A DNA stretch of 42,500 nt from Bacteroidales bacterium UBA4333 (lineage in GTDB: Bacteria; Bacteroidota; Bacteroidia; Bacteroidales; Paludibacteraceae). The stretch's first letter is position 1. Each line of letters begins with the position of its first letter. The notes beneath the pieces were generated by a model. It did no database searches. It saw only the letters and a program-made list of their open reading frames with translations, and was not told where the DNA came from. The DNA is taken from contig DGTP01000001.1 of the NCBI GenBank assembly GCA_002394335.1, positions 103,403-145,902 of the forward strand. Reading direction: 5' to 3'. Shown here in pieces: positions 1-7,051 of the stretch. The position numbers were made by a program, and so were the translations under genes.

Positions 1-514
1 CGATAGAGCAGTCTGCCGGTTTCCACACAATCGTGGTCGTCGGATTGCCCTTGAAAGCGGCATTGCCGATAGAGGCAACCGTACTCGGAACAGTGATCTC
101 CGTCAGGTGGCAGTTATAGAACGCACGCAGGTTGATAGTCGTCAGACCTTCTTCCAAGTTCACGGAGCCTAATTTCGTGCAGCCGTAGAAAGCGTCCGTT
201 CCGATAGTGGTGACAGATGTCGGCAGAGTAACGGATTGCAGATTCGTCAATGCCTCAAACGCGCTTGTCCCGATACTCGTTACAGGATACGTATAGCCGT
301 TGTATGTCACGGACGCAGGGATAGTAACCGTTGTGTAGTCTTTATAAACGGACTTGTCCGAACTCTGGTCTTTAACCACTTGTGCCGTAGTCGTTCCCAA
401 CGAATAATACAGACCGTTCAACTTGACGGTTTCTGCCAACAGAGTTGTTGCGCTTACCATCAGCGCAAGAAGCAGTAATCGTGCCCGTAGGCTAAGAAGT
501 AAATGATGTTTCAT
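1..514 (-). CDS. BspA-like leucine-rich-repeat surface protein, 5' part (runs off the left edge)
   Basis: The minus-strand frame opens with ATG at 512-514 and stays open to base 1, so about 171 N-terminal residues are present and the C-terminus lies outside the window. Residues 1-26 form a Sec signal peptide: basic start MKHHLLLSLRAR, then a hydrophobic core ending near LLAETV. From about residue 75 the protein has BspA/TpLRR-type repeats with the usual pattern (TSIGTSAFEALTNLQSVTLP, then TTIGTDAFYGCTKLGSVNL, then TTINLRAFYNCHLTEITVP, then ASIGNAAFKGNP). Such proteins are secreted or surface-anchored in Bacteroidales and act in adhesion or binding; the ligand is unknown. The start is supported by the signal peptide and by a promoter about 225 nt upstream. 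Any anchor or T9SS tail would be beyond the window. Confidence 0.85.
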   Translation of the reverse strand, partial: MKHHLLLSLRARLLLLALMVSATTLLAETVKLNGLYYSLGTTTAQVVKDQSSDKSVYKDYTTVTIPASVTYNGYTYPVTSIGTSAFEALTNLQSVTLPTSVTTIGTDAFYGCTKLGSVNLEEGLTTINLRAFYNCHLTEITVPSTVASIGNAAFKGNPTTTIVWKPADCSI

Positions 515-739
515 GTCGTGAGTAAAACATTCTGTTAATATATTGGTTCTTTCGGGCTTCCACTCCCATGGTTTTCAATATACGCCGAAAGTCCACACTG
601 GTGTGTGAACATTCGCGATATTCAGGAAAACCATTTCAAGTTGTGGAAGAATGAAAGAATCCTTAATAAAGCAAATGCTTATTTTATATGTTGTTTGTCT
701 GTTGTTTTATGCCATAGGCGATTAATTGCTTTTCGGGTG
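515..739 (-). other. Long 5' leader of the LRR gene with hairpins
   Basis: About 220 nt separate the predicted transcription start (near 733) from the LRR start codon, and no convincing ORF lies in between. The stretch contains a perfect 7-bp inverted repeat, CTTTCGG at 549-555 with CCGAAAG at 585-591, next to a GTGTG/CACAC hairpin at 594-605. The length and structure suggest a regulated leader. No known riboswitch motif was recognised. Confidence 0.45.
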
Positions 740-770
740 CAAAGGTACGGATTTTTTTTGACATATGCAA
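740..770 (-). promoter_or_regulatory. Bacteroidetes-type promoter for the LRR gene
   Basis: On the minus strand a -33 TTG (768-770) is followed after exactly 20 nt by TACCTTTG (740-747) and then CAC. The extended -33 region reads TTGCATATGTC, as at several other promoters in this window. The nearest downstream gene is the LRR gene. Confidence 0.75.
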
Positions 771-809
771 GGGCTGGAGACAAAAATCGGGCGGAAAAGG
801 GCGTTTTTG

Positions 810-2171
810 CTATAGCTTCTTGAAGATAAGGGGCATGGCTTCGGGGGCTAAGGGGTTGGTATCTACCAGTTTGAGCGATTTGACCATGTGCAGCGTGCCC
901 TGTTTGTAGTCAAGAAAATGCGGGGTTTGGAGGTGGGATTGGTAGGACGCCGAATCGCGATATATCTCCACGATGCGGATGGTGTTGGGCTGTTCCTTGA
1001 CCTGCATGGGGAAGATACAGATCACACCCGGCTCGGTCTCTACGGACTTCGTGCCGACATTATGCGCGGCGGCGAGGTACTGCTCCAGATAGCCGTCATT
1101 GACTTCTATCTCCGCGATGCGGACGATCAGACCGTCTTGCGGACTGACAGAAGACAGACCGCCGTTGGCTGACAGACCGTCGCTTTGAGCGACTGACAGA
1201 TATTGTTTCATTCGTTCTACGTTGTTTTTGATAACTTGGGGTGCGACATATGGGAAGTCCGTGCCGTAAACCAAATGGTCACGTGTGGTGAGGGTCAGCA
1301 GGGCTTGTATGGTCTCGTCGGAAGGCGAGCCTGCCAAGTCAAAATAGAGGCTCTTGAGGTTTGCGTCAAAGTCTATTTCTCCGACCAAGTTGTTCTTGCG
1401 CATGACCGGATAAAGCGACCGCATACGGGGTATCGCTATCGGCAGGTAGGCACCGGCGTGCGGCACAATGACACGCATTCCCGGGTAGCGCGCGAAGATA
1501 TTCCGGCTGATCATATTGCAGACCGTCCGCGTGGTCTCCGAAAGGTATTCCTGCATGGCTAAAGGTGTCTGGGTCATGACCGCCTCGTTCACCGGCGAGG
1601 GCTTGTGCGGATGCAGAATGACCAAGGCTTGCCTTTCGGAGAGGAACGCCATCAGCGGATCCAACACGCTGTCGCCGAGGTATTGCCCATAGACGTTCGT
1701 CGCCAGTTTGACGCCCACCGCACCCAAGGTGTCCAAGGCATACCGGGCTTCCGCGATAGCGGCATCTACATCCGGCAACGGCAAAGTAGCGGCGAACGAG
1801 AAGTTGGAAGTTAGACCGCTATCGCTGTTAGAAGTAAGGCAAAGCACCGCCAACTCTTCATTGAAGCGTCGGCAGGCGGCGTTGCACTCTGTCTGGTCAC
1901 CGAAATAAGGGTGGGGTGCAGGTAGTGTGAGGATGGTGCGTTCAATGCCAGCCTCTGACATCATCTGCAGATGGTTTTCCACGCTCCACTGCGGTAACGG
2001 GAATCCTTCGTCCAACGACATGCCGTGCTTTGCTACCAACTCCCGGTACGAATCCGTAATGGCGTGGGCATGGTAATCAACAAGGGCATTTTCACATCTG
2101 CTCGTTTCGTCATTTGGTTTTGAGCAGCCGATGAGCATTATTGCGGCAGCAAGGACAAGGGTCTTTCTCAT
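810..2171 (-). CDS. Lipoprotein: amidohydrolase-2 domain fused to a C-terminal monooxygenase-like (ABM) domain
   Basis: This 453-residue protein starts with a lipoprotein signal (LIGC, Cys16). Residues about 30-325 form a metal-dependent amidohydrolase of the ACMSD/amidohydrolase-2 type: HAH metal ligands at 34-36, a strand ending LVILHPHK, a VPHAG motif, and YGTDFPY with the late catalytic Asp. After a Gly/Ser/Gln linker (about 327-347) comes a ferredoxin-fold antibiotic-biosynthesis-monooxygenase domain (GLIVRIAEIEV ... VEIYRDSASYQSHLQTPHF). The family decarboxylates or hydrolyses small cyclic substrates; ABM domains oxidise or isomerise aromatics without a bound cofactor. The substrate here is unknown. 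The start overlaps the end of the upstream hydrolase gene by 4 nt (ATGA), so translation is probably coupled. It is the last gene of the cluster. Confidence 0.85.
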   Translation of the reverse strand: MRKTLVLAAAIMLIGCSKPNDETSRCENALVDYHAHAITDSYRELVAKHGMSLDEGFPLPQWSVENHLQMMSEAGIERTILTLPAPHPYFGDQTECNAACRRFNEELAVLCLTSNSDSGLTSNFSFAATLPLPDVDAAIAEARYALDTLGAVGVKLATNVYGQYLGDSVLDPLMAFLSERQALVILHPHKPSPVNEAVMTQTPLAMQEYLSETTRTVCNMISRNIFARYPGMRVIVPHAGAYLPIAIPRMRSLYPVMRKNNLVGEIDFDANLKSLYFDLAGSPSDETIQALLTLTTRDHLVYGTDFPYVAPQVIKNNVERMKQYLSVAQSDGLSANGGLSSVSPQDGLIVRIAEIEVNDGYLEQYLAAAHNVGTKSVETEPGVICIFPMQVKEQPNTIRIVEIYRDSASYQSHLQTPHFLDYKQGTLHMVKSLKLVDTNPLAPEAMPLIFKKL

Positions 2172-3295
2172 AGATTTTTACGGAAGAAATCGGCTAACTT
2201 GTCCCACGGAATGAGGTTCTTGGGTTCGCCATGTCCGGCGGGTTCGGTAAATCCGCCGTCGTAGAGGTCACAATGAGTTGCACCGGGGATGATAAGCAGT
2301 TGCTTGTTCTCGGGAACGGGATTCGGGGCAACGACCGCCTTGTAGCCTTCCGCTTTGCCGTCCACCATGTAATGGTAAGCCGCTTCGCCGAAATAACGGC
2401 TGTGCGCCTTCTCGCCGTGCATGACCAGAACGGCAGAACGTATCTCGTTGATATAATAGAGGAAGCGGCTGTTGGCATACGCTTGCGTACCGATGACGCG
2501 CCATCCGTCGGTGGAGTTACCGCTGCGGGAGTGGTAGCCGCGCTCGGTCTTGTAGTAGTCGTAGTAATCTTTGACAAACTGCGGTGCATCGTCTGGCAAT
2601 GGGTCTATCACGCCGCCAGCCATGGCTGGCGGGTCTGCAAGGCGCTGTTTAGCCAAGGCTTCGCGGGCTTCGTGACGCGCCTCTTCGGTGTCAGCGGAAT
2701 CGAAATAACCGTTACCGCTGACGCGGGTCATGTCGTACATAGTGGAAGCTACCGTCGCCTTGATACGCGGGTCGGCAGCCGCGGCGTTGAGGGCGATGCC
2801 ACCCCAACCGCATATTCCGATAATACCAATACGGTTGGCGTCTACTTCCGGCTGTTTGGACAGGAAATCTACCGCTGCCATGAAATCCTCGGTGTTGATA
2901 TCCGGCGAAGCCGTTCTGCGCGGTTCACCCGAACTCTCGCCGGTAAAGGACGGATCGAAAGCCAGAGCGATAAACCCGCGCTCCGCCATCTTCATGGCAT
3001 AGAGCCCGGACGACTGCTCTTTGGTAGCTCCGAAGGGACCGGAGACAGCAAGCGCAGGAAGACCGCTTTGCTGACAGACCGTTTCACTGACAGACTTAGG
3101 CGTATATAAATCGCCGACGAGAGTAATGCCGTATTGGTTTTCAAACGTCACTTTCTTGTGACTTACTTGTTCACTGAGTTGGAACACTTTGTCCCACGGC
3201 TCATTTACCATTTGTTCATTTACCATTTTGTCATTTGTTTTGTTGCACGCCGCAAGCATAAATGCCGCGAGTGCAAGGGTGACTAATTTTTTCAT
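2168..3295 (-). CDS. Lipoprotein alpha/beta hydrolase (dienelactone-hydrolase-like)
   Basis: The protein has 375 residues. A lipoprotein signal ends at LAAC (Cys17). The mature part is an alpha/beta hydrolase with an N-terminal strand (GITLVGDLYTPK), an oxyanion region (GPFGATKEQSSG) and a nucleophile elbow GIIGICGWGG. The nucleophile position is Cys rather than Ser, as in dienelactone hydrolases. The catalytic His is probably in GATHCDLYDGG. It should cleave ester or lactone bonds in the periplasm or at the outer membrane; the substrate is unknown. It lies 7 nt after the flavodoxin-cyclophilin gene and overlaps the amidohydrolase gene by 4 nt. The N-terminal mature region carries a short duplicated stretch (MVNEQMVNEP). 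Confidence 0.85.
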   Translation of the reverse strand: MKKLVTLALAAFMLAACNKTNDKMVNEQMVNEPWDKVFQLSEQVSHKKVTFENQYGITLVGDLYTPKSVSETVCQQSGLPALAVSGPFGATKEQSSGLYAMKMAERGFIALAFDPSFTGESSGEPRRTASPDINTEDFMAAVDFLSKQPEVDANRIGIIGICGWGGIALNAAAADPRIKATVASTMYDMTRVSGNGYFDSADTEEARHEAREALAKQRLADPPAMAGGVIDPLPDDAPQFVKDYYDYYKTERGYHSRSGNSTDGWRVIGTQAYANSRFLYYINEIRSAVLVMHGEKAHSRYFGEAAYHYMVDGKAEGYKAVVAPNPVPENKQLLIIPGATHCDLYDGGFTEPAGHGEPKNLIPWDKLADFFRKNL

Positions 3296-3302
3296 ATATC
3301 GG

Positions 3303-4361
3303 TTATTGGATTAACTGTCCTTGTACATCGTACATCTGACCTTTGTATTGGATATAGACTTGCCCGTTTTCAATCACCTTTGTACATGGCACGTTGTTCC
3401 TTTGTACATTCGGCGTGAGGTTTTCAGTGGTTGTGCTTTTCTCGAACCGCACGGAGACATTGCCGGAACCGAGTGCTTCAGCCAAACCCGAAGGATCATC
3501 AAAACTGCCTATTCGTGTATATGAGTAACTGCTGCTAAAGGTCTTGTAGAACAGTACCACGCAGTTGTTGCCGTACAGCATTAGATCACCGGTTTGGATC
3601 GTGCCGGGCTGGTAAGAGTCGGTGGGTAGGGAGGAAGCCAGATAGTGGTATTTCTCATTGCCGTTCAGTTCGTTCATCGTCACCGTCATCGGCAGCAGAT
3701 CCGCAAAGGCTTTGCCTGTCTCGCTGTCCGCCAGTGTGGCGGTAAAGGTCTTGGTGCCGATGGTTACATTGATTTGCATAGCGTTATTGTCATTTTGGTT
3801 CAGTCCGCAGGCTTCTACCCAGTTGGCAACGAGGGTAGGCATGTTGGCGCGGTTGGAGTTGTTAATCCAGAGGTTTTCGGAAAGATAGTTAGCGTCCGGC
3901 ACCAATCTCTTGCAGTCCGCCACTACGCCGCTGATGCTACTGGAAGCGGACGTGACGATGAGTCCGACGTTCTTGCCTTCCAAGTCTGCGCCGACTTGGA
4001 AGAGATAGCTCTGCATGATTGCCGCCATCTGGCTCCACCAAAGGGGCGTGACGATGATGACGGTGGAGTAATCGCTTACCGACACACTCACGGGGTCAAT
4101 CGCCGGATAGGAAGCGGCGTTGTTGGGGTTCGCTTGGATAGCGTTGAGCAGCTGCGTACCGAGGGCGTAGTTGTTCGCCTCGTAATGGAGTCCCTTTTCC
4201 GCCGGCTGGATCTCCACTACGTCCGCAGAGATTTGGCTCGTCAGTTCGGTCACTATAGCGCGTGCGTTGCCCGTGTAACTATAATACGCCACAAGGGTCT
4301 TGGCAGACCCTGTGGTGATGATTGCGCATAGTGCGCAGAGGATAGTAAGAATACGTTTCAT
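3303..4361 (-). CDS. Secreted flavodoxin fused to a cyclophilin-like domain
   Basis: This 352-residue protein begins with a Sec signal peptide (residues 1-20, ending TGSAKT). Residues 21-190 are a flavodoxin with the FMN phosphate loop YYSYTGNA and a second binding loop around TPLWWSQMA. Residues about 195-305 match the small cyclophilin-like beta fold that often accompanies flavodoxins in Bacteroidales (INVTIGTKTFTATLADSETG ... MTVTMNELNG). The C-terminus (VIENGQVYIQYKG then YDVQGQLI) resembles short tails seen on secreted Bacteroidales proteins. Its role is probably extracytoplasmic flavin-dependent electron transfer, with the partner unknown. It follows the small ferredoxin-fold gene by 3 nt. 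Confidence 0.85.
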   Translation of the reverse strand: MKRILTILCALCAIITTGSAKTLVAYYSYTGNARAIVTELTSQISADVVEIQPAEKGLHYEANNYALGTQLLNAIQANPNNAASYPAIDPVSVSVSDYSTVIIVTPLWWSQMAAIMQSYLFQVGADLEGKNVGLIVTSASSSISGVVADCKRLVPDANYLSENLWINNSNRANMPTLVANWVEACGLNQNDNNAMQINVTIGTKTFTATLADSETGKAFADLLPMTVTMNELNGNEKYHYLASSLPTDSYQPGTIQTGDLMLYGNNCVVLFYKTFSSSYSYTRIGSFDDPSGLAEALGSGNVSVRFEKSTTTENLTPNVQRNNVPCTKVIENGQVYIQYKGQMYDVQGQLIQ

Positions 4362-4364
4362 GTG

Positions 4365-4631
4365 TTAAAAACTCTGTTCAACAAGTGTCATCTCGATGCG
4401 CTCGAAATAGGGGTACAACGGGAATTTCTTCAGCAGCGCTTCTACCTCTTTCTTGTCCGTCAGGTTGTAGAGGATATACGCGCCTTTGAGTCCGTCTTTG
4501 ACCATCAGGTGATCCATGACTCCTTTGTCGCGCAGGTCATACGCCATCTGCATTTCTACGGGCATAATCTCCTGGAGGTTCTCGATTTTACCGAAATCGC
4601 CCCATGTCTCTACTAAAATTTTCTGTGCCAT
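4365..4631 (-). CDS. Small dimeric alpha-beta-barrel protein (muconolactone-isomerase/YciI-like)
   Basis: The product has 88 residues, no signal peptide and no membrane segment. Its pattern of beta strands and helices (KILVETWGDF ... VMDHLMVKDGLKGAYILYNL ... EVEALLKKFPLYPYFERIEM) fits the ferredoxin-like dimeric alpha-beta barrel of muconolactone isomerase, YciI and ABM proteins. An active site cannot be named. It is the first gene of a unit continuing with the flavodoxin, hydrolase and amidohydrolase genes, and has its own promoter upstream. The ABM domain at the end of the cluster has the same fold, which fits a shared small-molecule pathway. Confidence 0.75.
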   Translation of the reverse strand: MAQKILVETWGDFGKIENLQEIMPVEMQMAYDLRDKGVMDHLMVKDGLKGAYILYNLTDKKEVEALLKKFPLYPYFERIEMTLVEQSF

Positions 4632-4682
4632 AATTGTACGTTTTTTGAATGGTTAATACTGTTTGCTTTAATTTTGACGCTG

Positions 4683-4711
4683 CAAAATTACTGCTTTTTC
4701 ACGACATACAA
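4683..4711 (-). promoter_or_regulatory. Candidate promoter between the AraC gene and the redox genes
   Basis: A minus-strand -7 element TAATTTTG (4683-4690) is preceded after 18 nt by TTG (4709-4711), which touches the stop codon of the AraC gene. The spacing is 2 nt shorter than at the other promoters here, which suggests a weak promoter needing activation. The adjacent AraC protein is the obvious candidate activator (inference). Confidence 0.45.
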
Positions 4712-5653
4712 TTATCTGATTTTAGGAAAGACTTGCCTGTTTTCGAGAAAGTCTCCTTTATACGCCGAGGGCGGAAAACCGGTGACCTTTTTATATACGT
4801 GCGAGAAATGGGATGGGGTCTGGAAACCGAGGTCGTAGGCTACGGTAGAAACACTGTCACCTGCCCGCAATAACTCGTTGGCGCGGCGGATTATATAGCG
4901 ATGTATGAACGCCGTGGCGGTGTCGCCTGTTGCTTCATGGATGAGGTCGCCGAAATAACCGGCGGAGAGGCATAGTTGCGAGGCGCAGTAGCTGACGGTG
5001 GGGAGTCCTTGTTCCGCTTGCAGACCGCGGTCGTAATAGGTATCCAAAACGGTCTCCAACCGATGCAACAAACCTTTCTCGCCCGTGCTCTGCATCTTGA
5101 ACTGACGGCTGTAGAAACGCAGGCAATATTCGAGGATGAGCGACAGCCAAGAGGCAACAAGCGACAAGTCGCTTGATGTACCAAGGAACGATGTACCATG
5201 TACGAAGGAATCCCGTAGATGCTCCAGACAATCAACTAATATGCCTCTCTCCTCCTCGGTCATGAGCAGGGGTTCGGAGGTGTTGTAACTGAAGAACCGG
5301 TACCGGCTCATCTGCTTGCCGAGGAAGGTGTCATGCAGCAGTTTGGGGTCAAAGAGCAGCGCCCAGCCTTTGGCGTGAATGATCTCGCCGGCGTCCTCTT
5401 TGCCGCCTATCTGTCCGGGCGCAACGCACATCAGGGTGTGTTGCGGCATGGTGTACTGGAGGGTGCCGTAGGTCAGTTCGGGCAGTTCGCCATCGTTGAG
5501 GAACATGGCATAGACCTCATAACTGTTCAGACTGTGCCGCATCGCCGTCAGTTCGTCATAATGAATGACGCTGACGAGCGGATGCAACTCCGGCGCGGAG
5601 ATATACCGCGCGTAGTCATTGACCGAACGGATATGTAGGATCTTCGGCTGCAT
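4712..5653 (-). CDS. AraC-family transcriptional regulator
   Basis: The protein has 313 residues from the ATG at 5651-5653. That start is chosen because it overlaps the upstream stop codon (TAATG) and gives the usual family length. The N-terminal part (about 1-180) is a cupin-like sensor domain (TYGTLQYTMPQHTLMCVAPGQ). The C-terminal 100 residues carry two helix-turn-helix motifs, ending with the family signature around VAYDLGFQTPSHFSHVYKKV, followed by GFPPSAYK. It probably senses a small molecule and controls the flanking redox genes. A candidate promoter for the downstream genes overlaps its 3' end. Confidence 0.9.
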   Translation of the reverse strand: MQPKILHIRSVNDYARYISAPELHPLVSVIHYDELTAMRHSLNSYEVYAMFLNDGELPELTYGTLQYTMPQHTLMCVAPGQIGGKEDAGEIIHAKGWALLFDPKLLHDTFLGKQMSRYRFFSYNTSEPLLMTEEERGILVDCLEHLRDSFVHGTSFLGTSSDLSLVASWLSLILEYCLRFYSRQFKMQSTGEKGLLHRLETVLDTYYDRGLQAEQGLPTVSYCASQLCLSAGYFGDLIHEATGDTATAFIHRYIIRRANELLRAGDSVSTVAYDLGFQTPSHFSHVYKKVTGFPPSAYKGDFLENRQVFPKIR

Positions 5654-6192
5654 TAAATGTTCTTGCCCAGGTTGTATGCTTCTTGCAGTTTGGCGTTGCC
5701 TGCTATCTCGCGCGGGTCGTTGACACCGCCGCAGAAGAGGTGGGCTTTGAGGGTACATTTCTCGTAGCAGTCTATCCAGCCCGTGAGACCGCTCTCGGCG
5801 CGTTCGGGGACAAAGGGTTCGTCCTCTGCAGCGGTGGTCAGCAGATAGATGTCGCGGAAGCGGTAATCTTTCGGATACATGGCGTTCATGCGGTCGATGA
5901 GGGTCTTCATCTGACCCGACATCTCGTAATAATAAATAGGTGTCGCCCAGCAGACGACATCCGCGTTAAGAACGGAGTCCATGATAGCCGGCACGTCGTC
6001 TTTGAAGACGCACGCGCCTGTCTCCTGGCATTTGAGACAACCGATACAGAACTTGATTTCCTTGCCGCGGAGGGAGATGAGTTCTACTTCATGTCCGGCG
6101 CTTTTGGCGCCTTCGGCAAACTGCTCCGCCAGCGCGTGGCTGTTCGAGCCTGTGCGGAGTGAAGTGGACAAAATAACGACTTTCTTATTCAT
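5653..6192 (-). CDS. Flavodoxin-family iron-sulfur flavoprotein / NAD(P)H-dependent FMN reductase
   Basis: The product has 179 residues starting MNKKVVILSTSLRTGSN. The frame extends upstream, but that part would include the promoter, so the ATG at 6192 is used. The FMN phosphate loop is STSLRTGSN. A compact Cys cluster (CIGCLKCQETGAC, spacing C-x2-C-x2-C-x5-C) resembles the [4Fe-4S] motif of Isf-type flavoproteins. The isoalloxazine loop is ATPIYYYEMSGQMK. It is probably a cytoplasmic reductase passing electrons from reduced carriers to flavin substrates. It is the first gene of the cluster and overlaps the AraC gene by 1 nt, so the two are co-transcribed. Confidence 0.88.
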   Translation of the reverse strand: MNKKVVILSTSLRTGSNSHALAEQFAEGAKSAGHEVELISLRGKEIKFCIGCLKCQETGACVFKDDVPAIMDSVLNADVVCWATPIYYYEMSGQMKTLIDRMNAMYPKDYRFRDIYLLTTAAEDEPFVPERAESGLTGWIDCYEKCTLKAHLFCGGVNDPREIAGNAKLQEAYNLGKNI

Positions 6193-6245
6193 TGTAAAAA
6201 AACTCTTATATTTATATGTTATTGTGTTCCTGTCATTTGCGAGTA

Positions 6246-6276
6246 CAAAGGTACGACAAATTTTGGACATATGCAA
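6246..6276 (-). promoter_or_regulatory. Bacteroidetes-type promoter of the flavoprotein-AraC operon
   Basis: Minus strand: TTG at 6274-6276 within TTTGCATATGTCC, exactly 20 nt, then TACCTTTG at 6246-6253. The leader to the start codon at 6192 is about 47 nt. Confidence 0.8.
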
Positions 6277-6300
6277 ATCTAAAAAGGATTTTTTCTCATA

Positions 6301-6326
6301 GCAGTATAGAAATACTGCGTTTTTTT
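6301..6326 (+). terminator. Hairpin plus T-tract upstream of the flavoprotein promoter
   Basis: GCAGTAT (6301-6307), loop AGAA, ATACTGC (6312-6318), then GTTTTTTT. It has the form of an intrinsic terminator for rightward transcription, yet no rightward gene precedes it. The same hairpin in the opposite orientation, with the same flanking ATGAGAAAAAAATCC element, sits upstream of the pheS promoter at 9913-9937. Confidence 0.5.
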
Positions 6327-6396
6327 GAGAATATCGGGGGTGCTATGCTCGCATAAGCATCCACGGTATTATCAAAAAGGCAGTGCGTCAGCACGA

Positions 6397-6430
6397 ATGA
6401 GAAAAAAAATCCTTTCATATTTGCATATGG
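6397..6430 (+). repeat. Third, decayed copy of the promoter-upstream element
   Basis: ATGAGAAAAAAAATCCTTTC followed by a TTTGCATATG -33 region matches the sequence upstream of the flavoprotein and pheS promoters, but no good -7 TAnnTTTG follows (only TACTTTCG, too far away). It looks like a degenerate promoter copy pointing into a region without genes. Confidence 0.4.
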
Positions 6431-6512
6431 GCTGCACAATGCGACTGTACTTTCGAAGGGGTCCCCATTTATGGGGGAGGAGGTCGAAGGTACTACAAAC
6501 AGGGTTGGATAG

Positions 6513-6572
6513 AAATCGTTGACTCGAGATACCCCTTACAAAACCCTTACTTAACCCTTACAAACCCCTTAC
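6513..6572 (+). repeat. 11-bp-period tandem repeat (CCCTTAC), locus A copy
   Basis: AAATCGTTGACTCGAGAT is followed by four CCCTTAC units starting at 6533, 6544, 6555 and 6566, an exact 11-bp period. The same sequence with few changes occurs in reverse orientation at 41171-41233. Confidence 0.75.
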
Positions 6573-6781
6573 GAGAGCCTTGCGGGGGGGGAGGGGGGGA
6601 GCCGTCAGCCATCAGAGAGCCGAAATCTGAAATATAACGGCGGCAAGAATGCCGCCGAAGGGAACAAACGGAAAGAAAAATAGTTGTCCCAAAAATGGGA
6701 CAAAAGTGGATGATGAAGCCGGCATTGAACTGAGATGGGTAGACAATAGGTAGGTAATAGGGTCGGAAATGGTTAACTATC

Positions 6782-7020
6782 ACTAAGAATATATAAGAAT
6801 AACTAACGCTGAATTTTCGAACACAGCGTTCGAAAAAAAGAGATGTCAGTATTGACAGTATTGTCCGTTTGGTTAGTCAAAAATTATCCAAAATTAGAAC
6901 CATTCACAATTTAACCAAAGTAAACGAAAGGAGGGGAACTGACAAAAGTGACAATACTGACAGAACAAAAAATTATATGACAAAGGTCAGTTGTTAGGAT
7001 TCACTGGTTCACTGATTCAC
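6782..7020 (+). repeat. Modular repeat array, locus A
   Basis: In order: a 27-nt block (6782-6808, begins ACTAAGAATATATAAG); a palindrome TTTTCGAAC/GTTCGAAAA; arm 1 of 9-bp units TGTCAGTAT, TGACAGTAT, TGTCC (6844-6866); 71 nt; arm 2, the same unit type inverted (6938-6963); AACAAAAAAT (6964-6973); and an 8-bp-period repeat TTCACTGG, TTCACTGA, TTCAC (7000-7020). The same order recurs at 42262-42446. Confidence 0.65.
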
Positions 7021-7051
7021 GCAAAAATATGTGTTCTGCTAATAGAAAGAG

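Noticed and set aside
585..598. CCGAAAGTCC in the LRR leader as a possible RNase P core
   Set aside because: Only the GAAAGTCC string matches; flanking conserved regions are absent.
2231..3109. 292-codon plus-strand frame across the alpha/beta hydrolase gene
   Set aside because: The opposite strand has clear hydrolase motifs, a lipoprotein signal and operon spacing; this is a shadow frame.
6513..6572. CRISPR-like array from short tandem repeats (also at 41171-41209, 6844-6963 and 42330-42406)
   Set aside because: Units are 8-11 bp with no spacers of constant length and no cas genes.
6582..6600. Poly-G run as a G-quadruplex or phase-variation tract
   Set aside because: It lies in no gene and not between promoter elements; recorded only as part of the non-coding region.
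6325..6783. Small frames of 65-78 codons in locus A
   Set aside because: They run through tandem repeats and poly-G, with low-complexity products and no promoter in the right place.
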